Shown: one piece after another, positions 34,765 through 44,165 of the stretch
Layout of the letters: every line of letters starts with the position of its first letter
Numbering within the stretch: position 1 is the stretch's first letter
Assembly (NCBI RefSeq): GCF_002283555.1
Contig: NZ_MVOI01000002.1
Span: 62,001 to 126,000, forward strand
Length of the DNA stretch: 64,000 nucleotides
Direction: 5' to 3'
DNA from: Rubrivirga sp. SAORIC476
GTDB lineage: Bacteria; Bacteroidota; Rhodothermia; Rhodothermales; Rubricoccaceae
The notes under the pieces: model-generated
Database searches by the model: none
What the model was told of the DNA's origin: nothing
The model's input: only the letters and a program-made list of their open reading frames with translations
Translations under genes and position numbers: made by a program

Positions 34765-35540
34765 TGTGTCTCATCGCCTTCGCCCTCGACGCGCATCCCC
34801 GCCACGCGCTGGTGCTGGCGGCGAACCGCGACGAGGCGTTCGCTCGGCCGGCCGCTCCGCTCGCGGCGTGGGACGACGTGCCGGGTGTGGTGGCCGGACG
34901 GGACCTGGCCGCGGGGGGCACGTGGCTGGGCGTCCGCGACGACGGCCGCTGGGCGGCGCTCACCAACGTCCGCGACCCGCGCCACCCGCGCCCGGCGACG
35001 CGCTCCCGCGGCCACCTCGTCACCGACTTTCTCCGGGCGGACGACTCACCCCAGGGGTTCGCCGAGGCGGTCTATGCCTCGCGGGAGCAGTACGACGGCT
35101 TCAACCTCGTCGTCGGCCAGGGCGCGACGGCGCGCGTGGTCTCGACCCACGCCGACCGCATCTGGCGCCTCGAACAGGGGGTGTACGGGCTCTCCAACGA
35201 CATCCTCGACACGCCGTGGCCAAAGGTCAGTCGCGCACGATCCGGGCTCCGGAAGGCGATCCTGTCGGACCCGGTGCGGTTCGACGACCTGTTCGCCCTG
35301 CTCGACAATCGGGACGTGGCCCCGGACGAGCGACTGCCCGACACGGGCGTCGGGATCGAGTTGGAGCGCGTCCTCTCACCTGTCCGCATCGTCACGGAGG
35401 GGTATGGGACCCGCGTCTCCACCGCCCTGGTGATCAACCAGAGCGGCCTGATCCGCGTCGCCGAGCGGACGTGGAATCCGGACGGCACGGCCGGGGCGAT
35501 GGTCGAGGCCGAACTCAGCCCGCCAGCAACTCGCGCTTGA
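34764..35540 (+). CDS. NRDE/TANGO2-family protein
   Basis: A 258-residue protein with the family-defining N-terminus MCLIAFA and [11 protein letters not shown], then [10 protein letters not shown] and ALTNVRDP. The Cys2 position would be an Ntn-type nucleophile if Met is removed. Animal TANGO2 (HRG-9) has been reported to move haem out of haem-rich compartments. Translational coupling to ctaA (TGATG) fits a haem-handling role here, but that is inferred. The 3' end overlaps glmM by 26 bp tail to tail. Confidence 0.9.
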   Translation: MCLIAFALDAHPRHALVLAANRDEAFARPAAPLAAWDDVPGVVAGRDLAAGGTWLGVRDDGRWAALTNVRDPRHPRPATRSRGHLVTDFLRADDSPQGFAEAVYASREQYDGFNLVVGQGATARVVSTHADRIWRLEQGVYGLSNDILDTPWPKVSRARSGLRKAILSDPVRFDDLFALLDNRDVAPDERLPDTGVGIELERVLSPVRIVTEGYGTRVSTALVINQSGLIRVAERTWNPDGTAGAMVEAELSPPATRA

Positions 35541-36879
35541 AGCGCTCCGCCAGCGCGTCGGCCGCCTCGGGCGTCCCTGCCTCGGTGTAGACGCGGAGGA
35601 TGGGCTCGGTGTTGGACTTGCGGACGTGCGCCCAGCCCTCGTCGAGGTCCACCTTGACGCCGTCGACCGTCGAGACGCGGCCCTCGTAGCGAGCGGCGAG
35701 CGTGGCGAGCAACGCGTCCGCGTCGAGGTCCTCGGTGAGGGTGACCTTGTGCTTGGCGATGGCGTAGGCCGGGTACGAGTCGCGGATCTCGCTCAGCGAG
35801 CGGCCCGTCTCGGCGAGGTGCTGGAGCACGATGGCGACGCCCACCAGCGCGTCGCGGCCGTAGTGGAGCGCGGGGAGGATGACGCCTCCGTTGCCCTCGC
35901 CGCCGATGACGGCGTCGGCCTTCTGCATGGCGCGTACGACGTGGATTTCGCCCACGGCCGAGCGCACGACCGTCTGCCCGTGCTTCGCCGCGACGTCCTC
36001 GATGGCCCGACTGGACGACAGGTTGGTCCCGACCGCCCCGGGCGTCTTGCCTAGGACGAAGTCGGCCGCGATGACCTGCGTCAGTTCCTCCCCGAAGAAG
36101 CGCCCGCCGTCCTCGACGAACGCGAGCCGGTCGGCGTCCGGGTCCACGACGATGCCGAGGTCGGCGCCCGACTCCGCCACGCGTGACGTGATGCCCGTGA
36201 TGTGGGCCGGCAGTGGCTCCGGGTTATGGGCGAAGAGGCCGGTCACGTCCGCGTTGAGGACCTCGACGTCGTCCACCCCGAGCGCCCGCAGCATGGCTGG
36301 GATGGCGAACGCGCCGACCGAGTTGATGCCGTCCACGACCACCTCGAAGTCGGCCGCGGCGATGACGGCGGGGTCGATGAACGGCAGGTCGAGGATTTTC
36401 TCGATGTGGTAGGGCAGCAGGTCGTCGGAGGCGTAGGTCCCGAGATCCTCGTAGCCGACCGTCTGGCCGGACACGCCCTCGTCGGCGAGCGCCAGCACCT
36501 CGGCGCCCTCGTCCGGGCCAAGGAACTCGCCGTTGCGGTCGAGCAGCTTGAGCGCGTTCCACTCGGCCGGGTTGTGGGACGCCGAGAGGATGACCGCCCC
36601 GTCGGCGGTGTGCTTCAGGACGCCCATCGCCACGCTGGGGGTCGTCGCCATGCCGCCATCGATCACGTCGCAGCCCGCGCTCTGGAGGGTCGCCGTGACG
36701 AGTCGCGCGCACACGTCGCCCGTGACGCGCCCGTCGCGCCCGACGACGACGACCGGCCGCGCCTCGGTCTGCTGACGGAGCCACGCGCCGAAGGCGGATG
36801 CGTAGCGGACGAGCGCGGCTGGGTCGAGGCCGTCGCCGAAGACGCCGCGGATGCCGGAGACGGATGCGATGAGAGGCAT
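35515..36879 (-). CDS. glmM: Phosphoglucosamine mutase-like phosphohexomutase
   Basis: A 454-residue alpha-D-phosphohexomutase. The phosphoserine is Ser101 in SASHNP; the Mg site is DPDADRL; the sugar-binding loop is GEGNGG; the phosphate-binding loop is [12 protein letters not shown]. GlmM makes glucosamine-1-phosphate for UDP-GlcNAc and peptidoglycan. The GEGNGG loop differs from E. coli GlmM, so phosphomannomutase/phosphoglucomutase activity cannot be excluded. ATG 36879 abuts a heptad array. Confidence 0.87.
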   Translation of the reverse strand: MPLIASVSGIRGVFGDGLDPAALVRYASAFGAWLRQQTEARPVVVVGRDGRVTGDVCARLVTATLQSAGCDVIDGGMATTPSVAMGVLKHTADGAVILSASHNPAEWNALKLLDRNGEFLGPDEGAEVLALADEGVSGQTVGYEDLGTYASDDLLPYHIEKILDLPFIDPAVIAAADFEVVVDGINSVGAFAIPAMLRALGVDDVEVLNADVTGLFAHNPEPLPAHITGITSRVAESGADLGIVVDPDADRLAFVEDGGRFFGEELTQVIAADFVLGKTPGAVGTNLSSSRAIEDVAAKHGQTVVRSAVGEIHVVRAMQKADAVIGGEGNGGVILPALHYGRDALVGVAIVLQHLAETGRSLSEIRDSYPAYAIAKHKVTLTEDLDADALLATLAARYEGRVSTVDGVKVDLDEGWAHVRKSNTEPILRVYTEAGTPEAADALAERFKRELLAG

Positions 36880-36900
36880 GGGGTACGGGGTGTGGGGGAT
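36880..36900 (+). repeat. Heptad array abutting the glmM start
   Basis: Units GGGGTAC, GGGGTGT, GGGGGAT on the plus strand begin at the base next to the glmM start codon. GGCAT and ATGCC flank the array as an inverted pair. Confidence 0.5.
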
Positions 36901-36973
36901 GCCAAGATGCTTGCTGCCTCGTCGGCGTTCCACCGGGGGCAGGCGGAGCCTGCAGGAACTTTGACGACGGCGC

Positions 36974-37035
36974 GTTCCCAGTTCCCAGTTCCCAGTTCCC
37001 AGTTCCCAGTTCCCAGTTCCCAGTTCCCAGTTCCC
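36974..37035 (+). repeat. Tandem heptamer array (GTTCCCA), eight copies
   Basis: Eight perfect copies of GTTCCCA (36974-37029) plus a six-base partial copy. It lies in the divergent region between glmM (start 36879) and ctaB (start 37134). The same unit, reverse-complemented, forms the nine-copy array at 54075. Confidence 0.95.
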
Positions 37036-37133
37036 CCGTCCTCGTTCCCGGATCCCTCTCCCGGTCCTGCCCATATTTTGACGGAACGGTACGCCGCTCG
37101 CGCGTTGATTGACCGCCCCCCTCCCACGCTCGC

Positions 37134-38048
37134 ATGAGGCCCCCCTCCTCGTCCGCCGTGGCCGTCGCCGTCGAGGCTCCGACCGCGTCCACCCTGCTCT
37201 CGGACTACAAGGAACTCCTGAAGCCCGGGATCACCGCGTTCGTCGTGGTCATGGCAGCGGCGGGCTACCTGCTGGGCGCGACCGGGCCGGTCGACTGGCG
37301 GGTGCTTCTGGGGCTGATGGTGGGCACCGGGCTGACGGGTGGCGGTGCGGCGGCGCTCAATCACGTCATCGAACGCAAGCACGACGCCCGCATGGCGCGG
37401 ACCGCGTCGCGCCCCCTCCCCGGTGGGCGCATGGGACCCGTCCACGCGACACTCTATGCCACTGCCTGTGTCGTGGCGGGGGCTGTGGTGCTCGCAGTGA
37501 CCACCAACATCCTCACGACCGGCCTCTCACTGCTGACGGTCGCGCTGTATGTAGGCGTCTACACCCCCCTCAAGCGGCGGACGATCCACAACACGCTCGT
37601 GGGCGCCGTCCCCGGTGCGCTCCCGGCTCTCGGCGGGGCCGCAGCGGCGACGGGCTCGCTGGACCCCGTCGGCTGGGCGCTGTTCGCGATCCTGTACCTC
37701 TGGCAGCTCCCGCACTTCTACGCGCTGGCGTGGATGTTCCGGGACGACTACCAGCGCGGCGGCTTCCGGATGCTCCCGACGGCGGACGAGGGCGAGCGGA
37801 CGCTGGCGTCGCTGGTGCTCGTCGCCTCGCTGATGCTGCTGGTCGCGGGCGTGATCCCGGCGGCCATCGGCCAGGCGGGGATGCTGTTCCTGATCGGCAT
37901 GGCGGGCCTCGGGACGGCGTTCACGATCCCGGCGTTCTCGTTCTTCAGCGAGCCGACCGACGAGCGGGCGCGGCGCCTGCTGTACGCCTCGATCCTCTAC
38001 GTCCCGGCGTTCTTCGTCCTCGTCGTCGCCGACTTCCTCCTCCGCTAG
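37134..38048 (+). CDS. ctaB: Protoheme IX farnesyltransferase (haem O synthase)
   Basis: A 304-residue UbiA-superfamily membrane prenyltransferase with about eight to nine helices. The farnesyl-diphosphate/Mg site [21 protein letters not shown] (two parts) and the second [22 protein letters not shown] region are typical of CtaB/Cox10. It makes haem O, the substrate of CtaA. A TATTTTG box (37074) lies 52 nt upstream. The stop overlaps the GTG of the ABC ATPase gene (TAGTG). Confidence 0.93.
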   Translation: MRPPSSSAVAVAVEAPTASTLLSDYKELLKPGITAFVVVMAAAGYLLGATGPVDWRVLLGLMVGTGLTGGGAAALNHVIERKHDARMARTASRPLPGGRMGPVHATLYATACVVAGAVVLAVTTNILTTGLSLLTVALYVGVYTPLKRRTIHNTLVGAVPGALPALGGAAAATGSLDPVGWALFAILYLWQLPHFYALAWMFRDDYQRGGFRMLPTADEGERTLASLVLVASLMLLVAGVIPAAIGQAGMLFLIGMAGLGTAFTIPAFSFFSEPTDERARRLLYASILYVPAFFVLVVADFLLR

Positions 38049-38965
38049 TGGTCGACCACGCGGCGGCCCTGACCACCCGCGGCGTCGCACACGACTTCGG
38101 GGAGGTCCGCGCGCTGGATGGCATCACGCTGACGGTCGGACCGACAGAGCGGGTGGCGCTGCTGGGGCGCAACGGGAGCGGAAAGACGACGCTGCTGCGG
38201 ATCGCGTCGACGCAGATCCGGCCTGACGAGGGGCGCGTCACGGTCTGCGGCATCGACCTCGCCTCGTCGCCCGCGAGCGTCCGCGAGCGGATCGGGGTCG
38301 TCTTTCAGAGCCCCGCGCTCGACACGGCACTGACGGCTCGGGAGGCGCTGCGCCTCCAGGCCGCGCTGGTCCGCCTCCCCCGCTCGGAGCGGTCCCCCCG
38401 CATCGCCGACGCGCTCGCCGACGCGGGGCTCACCGACCGCGCCGACGACCGCCTCGGCACGTTCTCGGGCGGCATGGCCCGACGGCTCGACCTCGCGCGT
38501 GGCCTGCTGCACCGGCCCGCGCTGGCACTGCTCGACGAGCCGACGACCGGCCTCGACCCCATCGCCCGCGACGCGTTCTGGGCCGTCCTCGACCGCCGCC
38601 GGACCGACGGCGCGCAGATCGTCGCGACGCACCTGATGGACGAGGCCGCGCGGTGCGACCGCGTCGTGATTCTTGACGCGGGCCGGGTGGTCGCCGACGA
38701 TACCCCCACCGCCCTCACCGCGGCGCTCGGCGCCGATGCGCTCTGGCTCGACACCGACGACGCCGACGTGCTCGCCGCCACGCTCACGGCAGAGGGGGTC
38801 CCGGCGCAGGCCATCGACGGCCGCGTGCTCGTCCGCACGCCCGACGCCCGGGAGCGAGTGGCTGCGCTCTACGCGCGTCCCGACGTGCGCGGCGTGTCCA
38901 TCCAGCCGCCGACGCTGGACGACGTGTTCGCAGCCCGCGTGAGCGCACGACCCGAGGCCCGATGA
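38048..38965 (+). CDS. ABC transporter ATP-binding protein (CcmA/DrrA-like)
   Basis: A 305-residue ABC ATPase. Walker A is GRNGSGKTT (residues 40-48), the signature is TFSGGMARRLDLARGL, Walker B is LALLDEPTTGLD, and the switch His is in ATHLMDEA. A C-terminal extension of about 90 residues is typical of DrrA-type exporters. GTG 38048 starts within the ctaB stop. Its permease follows with a four-base overlap. The position between ctaB and the permease suggests export linked to cytochrome oxidase assembly, but the substrate is unknown. Confidence 0.9.
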   Translation: MVDHAAALTTRGVAHDFGEVRALDGITLTVGPTERVALLGRNGSGKTTLLRIASTQIRPDEGRVTVCGIDLASSPASVRERIGVVFQSPALDTALTAREALRLQAALVRLPRSERSPRIADALADAGLTDRADDRLGTFSGGMARRLDLARGLLHRPALALLDEPTTGLDPIARDAFWAVLDRRRTDGAQIVATHLMDEAARCDRVVILDAGRVVADDTPTALTAALGADALWLDTDDADVLAATLTAEGVPAQAIDGRVLVRTPDARERVAALYARPDVRGVSIQPPTLDDVFAARVSARPEAR

Positions 38966-39726
38966 CCGACGCCATCCTGGCGCTCTGGCAGCGCGAACTG
39001 CGGGTGTTCCTCCGCGACCGCGCGCGCGTCATCGGCGTGCTCGCGCAGCCGATCCTGTTCTGGGTCGTGTTCGGGTTCGGGTTCGCCGACAGCGTGTCGG
39101 TCCCCGGCTCCGAGGCCGGCTACCTCCAGTACCTGCTGCCCGGCATGGTGGCGCTGACGGTGCTGTTCACGGCGATCTACTCGACCCTGTCGGTCGTGGA
39201 GGATCGCCAGTCGGGTGTGTTGCAGGCTGTGCTCGTCTCGCCCCAGCCGCGCGCGGCGCTCGTACTGGGGGTCGTGCTGGGTGGGACGACGCTCGCCGTC
39301 GGGCAGGCCACGCTGATCGGCGCCCTCGGGCCGACGGTCGGCCTGTGGCCGGGGCTGATCGGCACCGGCGTCGCGTTGCTGGCGGGGGTCCTTTTGGCCG
39401 TCACGTTCTGCGCGTTCGGGTTCGTGATGGCGTGGCGGCTGAAGAGCGGGCGCGCGTACCACGCGGTGATGAACGTGGTCCTGATTCCGGTCTGGCTCCT
39501 CTCCGGGGCCTTCTTTCCCGAGACGGGCGCGTCCGGCGCGGTGGCGCTGGCGATGCGCCTCAACCCGGCGACGTACGGGGTCGGCCTGCTGCGATACGGG
39601 ATGGGCGGGCTGCCGGAGCAGATCCCCGGCACGCCCCTCGGCCTCGGCATGTGTCTGGGCGTGAGCGTCGCCGTGGCCGGGCTCGCGCTGCTCGCGGCCA
39701 TTCGGACGGCGCAGCGGCCGGGTTGA
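38962..39726 (+). CDS. ABC-2 type transporter permease
   Basis: A 254-residue permease with six transmembrane helices: an N-terminal helix after LWQRELRVFLRDRARVI, then the central ABC-2 core with EDRQSGVLQAVLVSPQPR and the conserved NPATYGVGLLR near the C-terminus. It overlaps the ATPase gene by four bases (ATGA), so the two form one exporter. Confidence 0.9.
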   Translation: MTDAILALWQRELRVFLRDRARVIGVLAQPILFWVVFGFGFADSVSVPGSEAGYLQYLLPGMVALTVLFTAIYSTLSVVEDRQSGVLQAVLVSPQPRAALVLGVVLGGTTLAVGQATLIGALGPTVGLWPGLIGTGVALLAGVLLAVTFCAFGFVMAWRLKSGRAYHAVMNVVLIPVWLLSGAFFPETGASGAVALAMRLNPATYGVGLLRYGMGGLPEQIPGTPLGLGMCLGVSVAVAGLALLAAIRTAQRPG

Positions 39727-39730
39727 GCCG

Positions 39731-40168
39731 GTGAGCCCCGAACTGGTCGACTGGGTGCAGGCGTACGGTGCCATCGGCCTGTGCGCAGCGGCGTTCGTCG
39801 GGGCGACGCTGGTGCCGGTGTCGTCCGAGGCCGCGTTCCTGGCGGCGGTCGCGGCCGGGCTGGCCCCGTCGACGGCGCTGCTCTGGGCGAGCGTCGGCAA
39901 CACAGTCGGGTGCCTCGTCAACTATGGGATCGGGTGGACGGCGCGGGAGCGCGTCGGCGACCGGCTGCTGGGGTCGCGATCGGGCCGGGCCGCGCTCCGG
40001 TGGACGGAGCGGTACGGGCTTCCCGCGCTGCTGCTCTCCTGGCTGCCCGTCATCGGCGACCCGCTGACGCTCGCCGCCGGGGTCGGGCGGATCCGGCTGC
40101 TCTGGTTCGTGCCGCTGGTGGCAGGCCTCCGCGTGGCGCGCTACGCCGCGTTGCTCTGGCTGGTGTAG
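39731..40168 (+). CDS. YqaA-family membrane protein (VTT/DedA-like)
   Basis: A 145-residue membrane protein with four hydrophobic segments and the YqaA pattern: PVSSEAAFLAAVAAG, ASVGNTVGCLVNYGIG, then LLLSWLPVIGDPLTLAAGVGR. It starts at GTG 39731, four bases after the permease stop, and may be part of the ctaB operon. The family is distantly related to DedA/VTT proteins; function unknown. Confidence 0.8.
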   Translation: MSPELVDWVQAYGAIGLCAAAFVGATLVPVSSEAAFLAAVAAGLAPSTALLWASVGNTVGCLVNYGIGWTARERVGDRLLGSRSGRAALRWTERYGLPALLLSWLPVIGDPLTLAAGVGRIRLLWFVPLVAGLRVARYAALLWLV

Positions 40169-40170
40169 CG

Positions 40171-40740
40171 CTACTGGCAGAACGGCTCGCGCGGCGCCAT
40201 CCCGGCCTGCGCCGTGTTCACCCACGAGGCCGGCCGGTCGTCGGCGTAGGCGATGAGGCGCACCCAGAGCTCCGTGACGGGCTCGCGGACCACCTCGGCG
40301 CGGGTGCCGCCGTAGCTGCCCGGCACGAAGCCGGTGTAGACGAGCCCGTTGCGCTCGAAGTAGACCGACTCCTCGGGTCCATACGCCAGGAGGGTGACCT
40401 CGTCGCCCGGGCCGAGGCGGAACGTCTCGTAGTCGCCCACGCCGTCCAGCCGCGTGCCCTCTGCCTCCACAGACTGGCGGAGCCGGATGAGGCCCGGCTC
40501 CAGGACGGCGGTCAGCGACTCGGAGTAGTCGTTGGCGTCGATGCGCCGCTCGGCATCCACCGTGCGGAGTTCGTAGCTCACCGGCGTCGGAGCGCTGTAC
40601 GCCTTGACGGCGGAGCGGGTCGACCACTGCATGTAGCAGCCTTCCGCGCCGGCACCGCCCGGCAAGAAGGTGACGGGCAGCGGCGTCTGGGCGACGGCGA
40701 GCGCCGGGACGAAGGCGAGGAGCAGCAGCGAGAAGCGCAT
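40171..40740 (-). CDS. Hypothetical secreted protein
   Basis: A 189-residue protein with a signal peptide (residues 1-18, ending AVAQ). The mature domain is beta-rich with aromatic strands (VSYELRTVD, YETFRLGPGDEVTLLAYG, SVYFERNGLVYTGFVPG) and two Cys (positions 35 and 188) that could pair. No family is recognised. It is convergent with the YqaA gene with 2 bp between stops. Confidence 0.65.
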   Translation of the reverse strand: MRFSLLLLAFVPALAVAQTPLPVTFLPGGAGAEGCYMQWSTRSAVKAYSAPTPVSYELRTVDAERRIDANDYSESLTAVLEPGLIRLRQSVEAEGTRLDGVGDYETFRLGPGDEVTLLAYGPEESVYFERNGLVYTGFVPGSYGGTRAEVVREPVTELWVRLIAYADDRPASWVNTAQAGMAPREPFCQ

Positions 40741-40759
40741 GGCGGTCGGGCGAGTCGCC

Positions 40760-40767
40760 GCAAGGTA
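40760..40767 (-). promoter_or_regulatory. -7 element TACCTTGC for the secreted hypothetical gene
   Basis: Minus-strand match to TAnnTTTG, ending 19 nt before the ATG at 40740. Confidence 0.5.
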
Positions 40768-40854
40768 GGGGGATTCACGCATCCGCCGGTCCGTCTTCAC
40801 GGCACGGTCCCGGCCCGGAGGCACATCCGGCCCATCGGCGCCGTTTCTTGAAGC

Positions 40855-41934
40855 ATGGAGACACTTCGCCCCGACCTCCGCTCCCTCGACACGGACGCCC
40901 TCGAGACCCTCGCGGTCGAGATGGGTGAGCCGCGCTTCCGTGGGCGGCAACTCTTCAAGTGGATCCACGAGAAGGGCGCGACCTCGTTCGAGGCCATGAC
41001 GGACCTCCCGGCGGGCTTCCGGGAGCGCCTCGCCGAGTCGACCCAGCTTGGCACGCTTACGGAGGTGCGCCGCCAGCAGGCGACCGACCGGACCATCAAG
41101 AGCCTCTTCCGCCTCCCCTCCGGCCGACACATCGAGGCGGTGCTGATCCCGGACTTCGACGACGAGGACAAGGCGAAGCGGCTGACGGTGTGCGTGTCGT
41201 CGCAGGTCGGCTGCGCGATGGGGTGCTCGTTCTGCGCGACGGGGCTGATGGGCTTCCTAGAGAACCTGACGGCCGGACAGATCGCGGAGCAGGTCCACGT
41301 CATGGACCGGATGGCGCAGGAGACGTTCGGGCGCGGGGTGACGAACGTGGTCTACATGGGCATGGGCGAGCCGATGCAGAACTACGCCGCGGTCACGGCC
41401 AGCCTCGACCTGCTGTGCGACGGCCTGGGCCTCTCGCCCAAACGGATCACGGTGTCGACGGTCGGCCTCGCACGCCGCATCCGCCAGTTCGCGGACGATC
41501 AGGCGGCGGGCACCGTGCGGCCAGCCGGGCTCGCGATCAGCCTCCACGCGCCGACGGACCCGCAGCGGAGCGCGATCATGCCGGTCAACCGGTCGGAGAA
41601 GACGGACCTGAAGGCGCTCGGACAGGCCGTCCGCCACTACTACGCGACGACGGGAAAGCCGGTCACCTACGAGTACTGCCTGTTCTCGGGCGTCAACGAC
41701 ACCGTCGAGGACGCTCGCAACCTCGCCCGGATCGCGAGCTGGGCGCCGTGCAAGGTCAACCTGATCATGTACAACCCGGTGGAGGGCACCGACTTCCGCT
41801 CGTCCGACGAGCCGACGCTGGACGCGTTCATCGGGGAGTTGGTGCGTCGGCGGGTGCGAGTGACGGTCCGCCGGAGCCGCGGGCAGGACATCGACGCGGC
41901 CTGCGGTCAACTGGCAGTGGCGGAAGGAGCATAG
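40855..41934 (+). CDS. rlmN: Dual-specificity RNA methyltransferase RlmN
   Basis: A 359-residue radical SAM methyltransferase that makes 2-methyladenosine in 23S rRNA (A2503) and tRNA (A37). The cluster ligands are Cys120, Cys124 and Cys127 in CAMGCSFCATG. The methyl-carrying Cys is Cys350 in DIDAACGQL. The YMGMGEP and ISLHAPTD segments are typical. No Shine-Dalgarno is evident. Confidence 0.96.
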   Translation: METLRPDLRSLDTDALETLAVEMGEPRFRGRQLFKWIHEKGATSFEAMTDLPAGFRERLAESTQLGTLTEVRRQQATDRTIKSLFRLPSGRHIEAVLIPDFDDEDKAKRLTVCVSSQVGCAMGCSFCATGLMGFLENLTAGQIAEQVHVMDRMAQETFGRGVTNVVYMGMGEPMQNYAAVTASLDLLCDGLGLSPKRITVSTVGLARRIRQFADDQAAGTVRPAGLAISLHAPTDPQRSAIMPVNRSEKTDLKALGQAVRHYYATTGKPVTYEYCLFSGVNDTVEDARNLARIASWAPCKVNLIMYNPVEGTDFRSSDEPTLDAFIGELVRRRVRVTVRRSRGQDIDAACGQLAVAEGA

Positions 41935-42037
41935 CGGTCGAATGGACCGGGGACGCTCTGCGACGGTGCGGAAACGCGCTCCCCTGGAGCACACGCCGCC
42001 CCGATGGCTGAGGACGGCACTCGGTGTCCCTCGGCGC

Positions 42038-42045
42038 TACGTTGA
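42038..42045 (+). promoter_or_regulatory. -7 element TACGTTGA upstream of the wax ester synthase gene
   Basis: Approximate match to TAnnTTTG, ending 19 nt before ATG 42065, and so supports that start over the in-frame start at 41942. Confidence 0.45.
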
Positions 42046-42064
42046 GGCCCCCAACCCCGAGCCG

Positions 42065-43399
42065 ATGGACACGCCGCGCCCCTTTCCCGTCTCCCCGCCG
42101 GACTCGGCGTGGCTGCGGATGGAGAACCCCAGCAACCCGATGACCATCACGGGGGTCGTCGGCTTCGGGTCGGCGCTGTCGCTGAATGCGCTGCGACGGT
42201 TCGTGGGTGAGCGGCTGGTGCGGTTCGACCGGTTCCGGATGCGGATCGAGGGCGTCGGCACGTCGCGGCCGCGGTGGATCCCGGACGACCGGTTCGACCT
42301 CGACCACCACGTCTACGAAGTCGACCTGCCGGCACCGGGCGGCAAGGTGGGGCTGGAGGCGCTGGTGAGCGACCTGATGAGCACGCCGCTCTCGTTCGCG
42401 CACTCGCCGTGGACGTTCCACCTCGTCCACGACGTGGACCACGGCGACGGGACGAGCGGGAGCGCCATCGTGGTCCGCGTCCACCACGTCATCGGAGACG
42501 GGATCGCGCTGATGCACGTCCTGATCCACGCGGTCGACGAGTACTTCGACGCCGAGCGCCTGGACGGCAAATCCGAGGCGGATGCCGCGCCCTCCGACTC
42601 GCCGCTGGCGAAGGCGCCGCGGCCGTCGAAGAGCCTGCTCCGGCGCGCAGGTGGCGGGGTCGCTAGCCTCGGCCACCTGCTGACGATGCGGGCCGACTCG
42701 CAGACGGTCTTCCGCCAGGGCGCCTCGCCTCAGAAGCAGGCCGCCTGGACCGATCCGATTTCGCTAGAGACCGTCCGACAGGTGGGCGTGGCGATGGGCG
42801 GCAAGATCAACGACGTGCTGATGTCGTCGGCCGCAGGCGCGATCCGACGCTACCTGATCGACCAGGGCGAGCCGGTCGACGGCGTGACGGTCCGCATGGC
42901 GACGCCGTTCAACGTGCGCCCCCTGGAGCGGGCCCACGAACTGGGCAACTCGTTCGGGCTCGTGTTCGTCGCGCTGCCGGTCGGCGAGGCGACCGCCGAG
43001 GACCGCCTCCGAGTGACGAAGGAGCGGATGGACGCGGTCAAGCAGACCGAGGAGCCCGCGGTGGTCTACGCGATCTTGCAGACCATCGGGCGGACGCCGA
43101 TGTGGGCGCACCGATTCGTGGTCAACCTGTTCGAAAAGAAGGCCTCGGGCGTGCTGACCAACGTGCCGGGGCCGCGGGAGCTGCTCCACATCGAGGGCGC
43201 GCCCATCACGACGCTGATGTTCTGGGTCCCGCAGGCGGGCGAGATCGGGCTCGGCATCAGCATCCTGAGCCAGAACGGGAGCATCCGCGTGGGCATCGCG
43301 GCGGACGTGACGCTGGTGAAGGACCCGGCGGTGCTGGCGCGGGCGTTCGAGGCCGAGTTCAGCGCGCTGGCGGCGGCGTTCGCTCCGGAGGCGGCGTGA
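42065..43399 (+). CDS. Wax ester synthase/diacylglycerol acyltransferase (WS/DGAT)
   Basis: A 444-residue acyltransferase. The catalytic motif HHVIGDG starts at His140, matching HHxxxDG. Other family elements are the N-terminal PDSAWLRMENPSNPM, the KINDVLMSSAAGAIRRYL segment and the NVPGPRELLHIEGAPI motif near the C-terminus. Such enzymes make wax esters or triacylglycerol at the membrane for storage lipid. The phasin-like gene lies about 0.8 kb downstream on the other strand. Confidence 0.92.
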   Translation: MDTPRPFPVSPPDSAWLRMENPSNPMTITGVVGFGSALSLNALRRFVGERLVRFDRFRMRIEGVGTSRPRWIPDDRFDLDHHVYEVDLPAPGGKVGLEALVSDLMSTPLSFAHSPWTFHLVHDVDHGDGTSGSAIVVRVHHVIGDGIALMHVLIHAVDEYFDAERLDGKSEADAAPSDSPLAKAPRPSKSLLRRAGGGVASLGHLLTMRADSQTVFRQGASPQKQAAWTDPISLETVRQVGVAMGGKINDVLMSSAAGAIRRYLIDQGEPVDGVTVRMATPFNVRPLERAHELGNSFGLVFVALPVGEATAEDRLRVTKERMDAVKQTEEPAVVYAILQTIGRTPMWAHRFVVNLFEKKASGVLTNVPGPRELLHIEGAPITTLMFWVPQAGEIGLGISILSQNGSIRVGIAADVTLVKDPAVLARAFEAEFSALAAAFAPEAA

Positions 43400-43660
43400 C
43401 GTCGCCTGCCTCGGGAGGGCTGTCGAGTGTCTGCAGTGCGTCCCCGAGGTGGGGACACGTGGCTCAAGGCGGTGCGGGCTCGGTGTACAGCGACAGACGA
43501 TTCAGCAGACGACACTGCGGGAACGTGTAGCCACCTAGCCGCCCCGAATAGAGGTCACGCAGGGGTGCCGCTCAGGGTACGCCGACGGCTGGTGACCCCG
43601 AACGTGCTGGCGCTGGGGGTGGAACGGAACTCTGGCTACCTCGGCCCTGAAGCACTGCGT

Positions 43661-44152
43661 TCAGGCCAGCAAGACGAAGACCGCGACCCCATAGCATAGG
43701 GCCGCCAACACCCCATAGAGCACGACGCTCGACCAGAAGCCGAACGGATCACGTTCACGATAGGCGACCGTGGTGGTGCCGCCACCATAGTCGGACGCGC
43801 TCGAGTCGACTTTGACGCGACCCGTCTGGAGCGCCGCGACAGCGACCGCCGTCATCAGCCCTCCCATCGAAGCAATGGACACAGCAAGGCCTGCGTAGCC
43901 GGGGAGGAAGAATGCAAAGACCGTAAACCCGAGAACAACGCCGAGGAGCGCAGCGGCACATGCGGGTTTCATCCAAGCCGGGTAGACAGAGGTCGCGTCG
44001 AACATCCTGAGGAACCGGTGGCGGGGATTCGACAAAACGAAGAGCGAGGTGCGATCTGCGATCAGTTGTAGGCCGTCTGACAGATCGCGGCTCAGCCGCA
44101 ACGGGCAGCGACTGCGAACGGTGGAGAAGGCGACGTAGACGCCGAAGCCCAA
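43661..44152 (-). CDS. Hypothetical membrane protein of atypical composition
   Basis: A 163-residue protein with two to three hydrophobic segments (about residues 63-80, 85-107 and 140-162). It contains unusual codons and a visibly lower GC content than its neighbours, which suggests recent acquisition or relaxed selection. No family is recognised. It lies between the wax ester synthase and the phasin-like gene; the 261-bp gap on its 3' side holds no convincing gene. Confidence 0.5.
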   Translation of the reverse strand: MGFGVYVAFSTVRSRCPLRLSRDLSDGLQLIADRTSLFVLSNPRHRFLRMFDATSVYPAWMKPACAAALLGVVLGFTVFAFFLPGYAGLAVSIASMGGLMTAVAVAALQTGRVKVDSSASDYGGGTTTVAYRERDPFGFWSSVVLYGVLAALCYGVAVFVLLA

Positions 44153-44165
44153 AGGACTCGCCGGG

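Noticed and set aside
36974-37035. Repeat array considered as CRISPR
   Set aside because: Units are seven bases with no spacers, and no cas genes are nearby; it is a simple tandem repeat.
43427-43699. Possible 90-residue plus-strand protein between the wax ester synthase and the membrane gene
   Set aside because: Composition is Arg-rich and shadow-like, there is no recognisable motif or promoter box, and it overlaps the 3' end of the membrane gene. The 261-bp gap holds no convincing gene.
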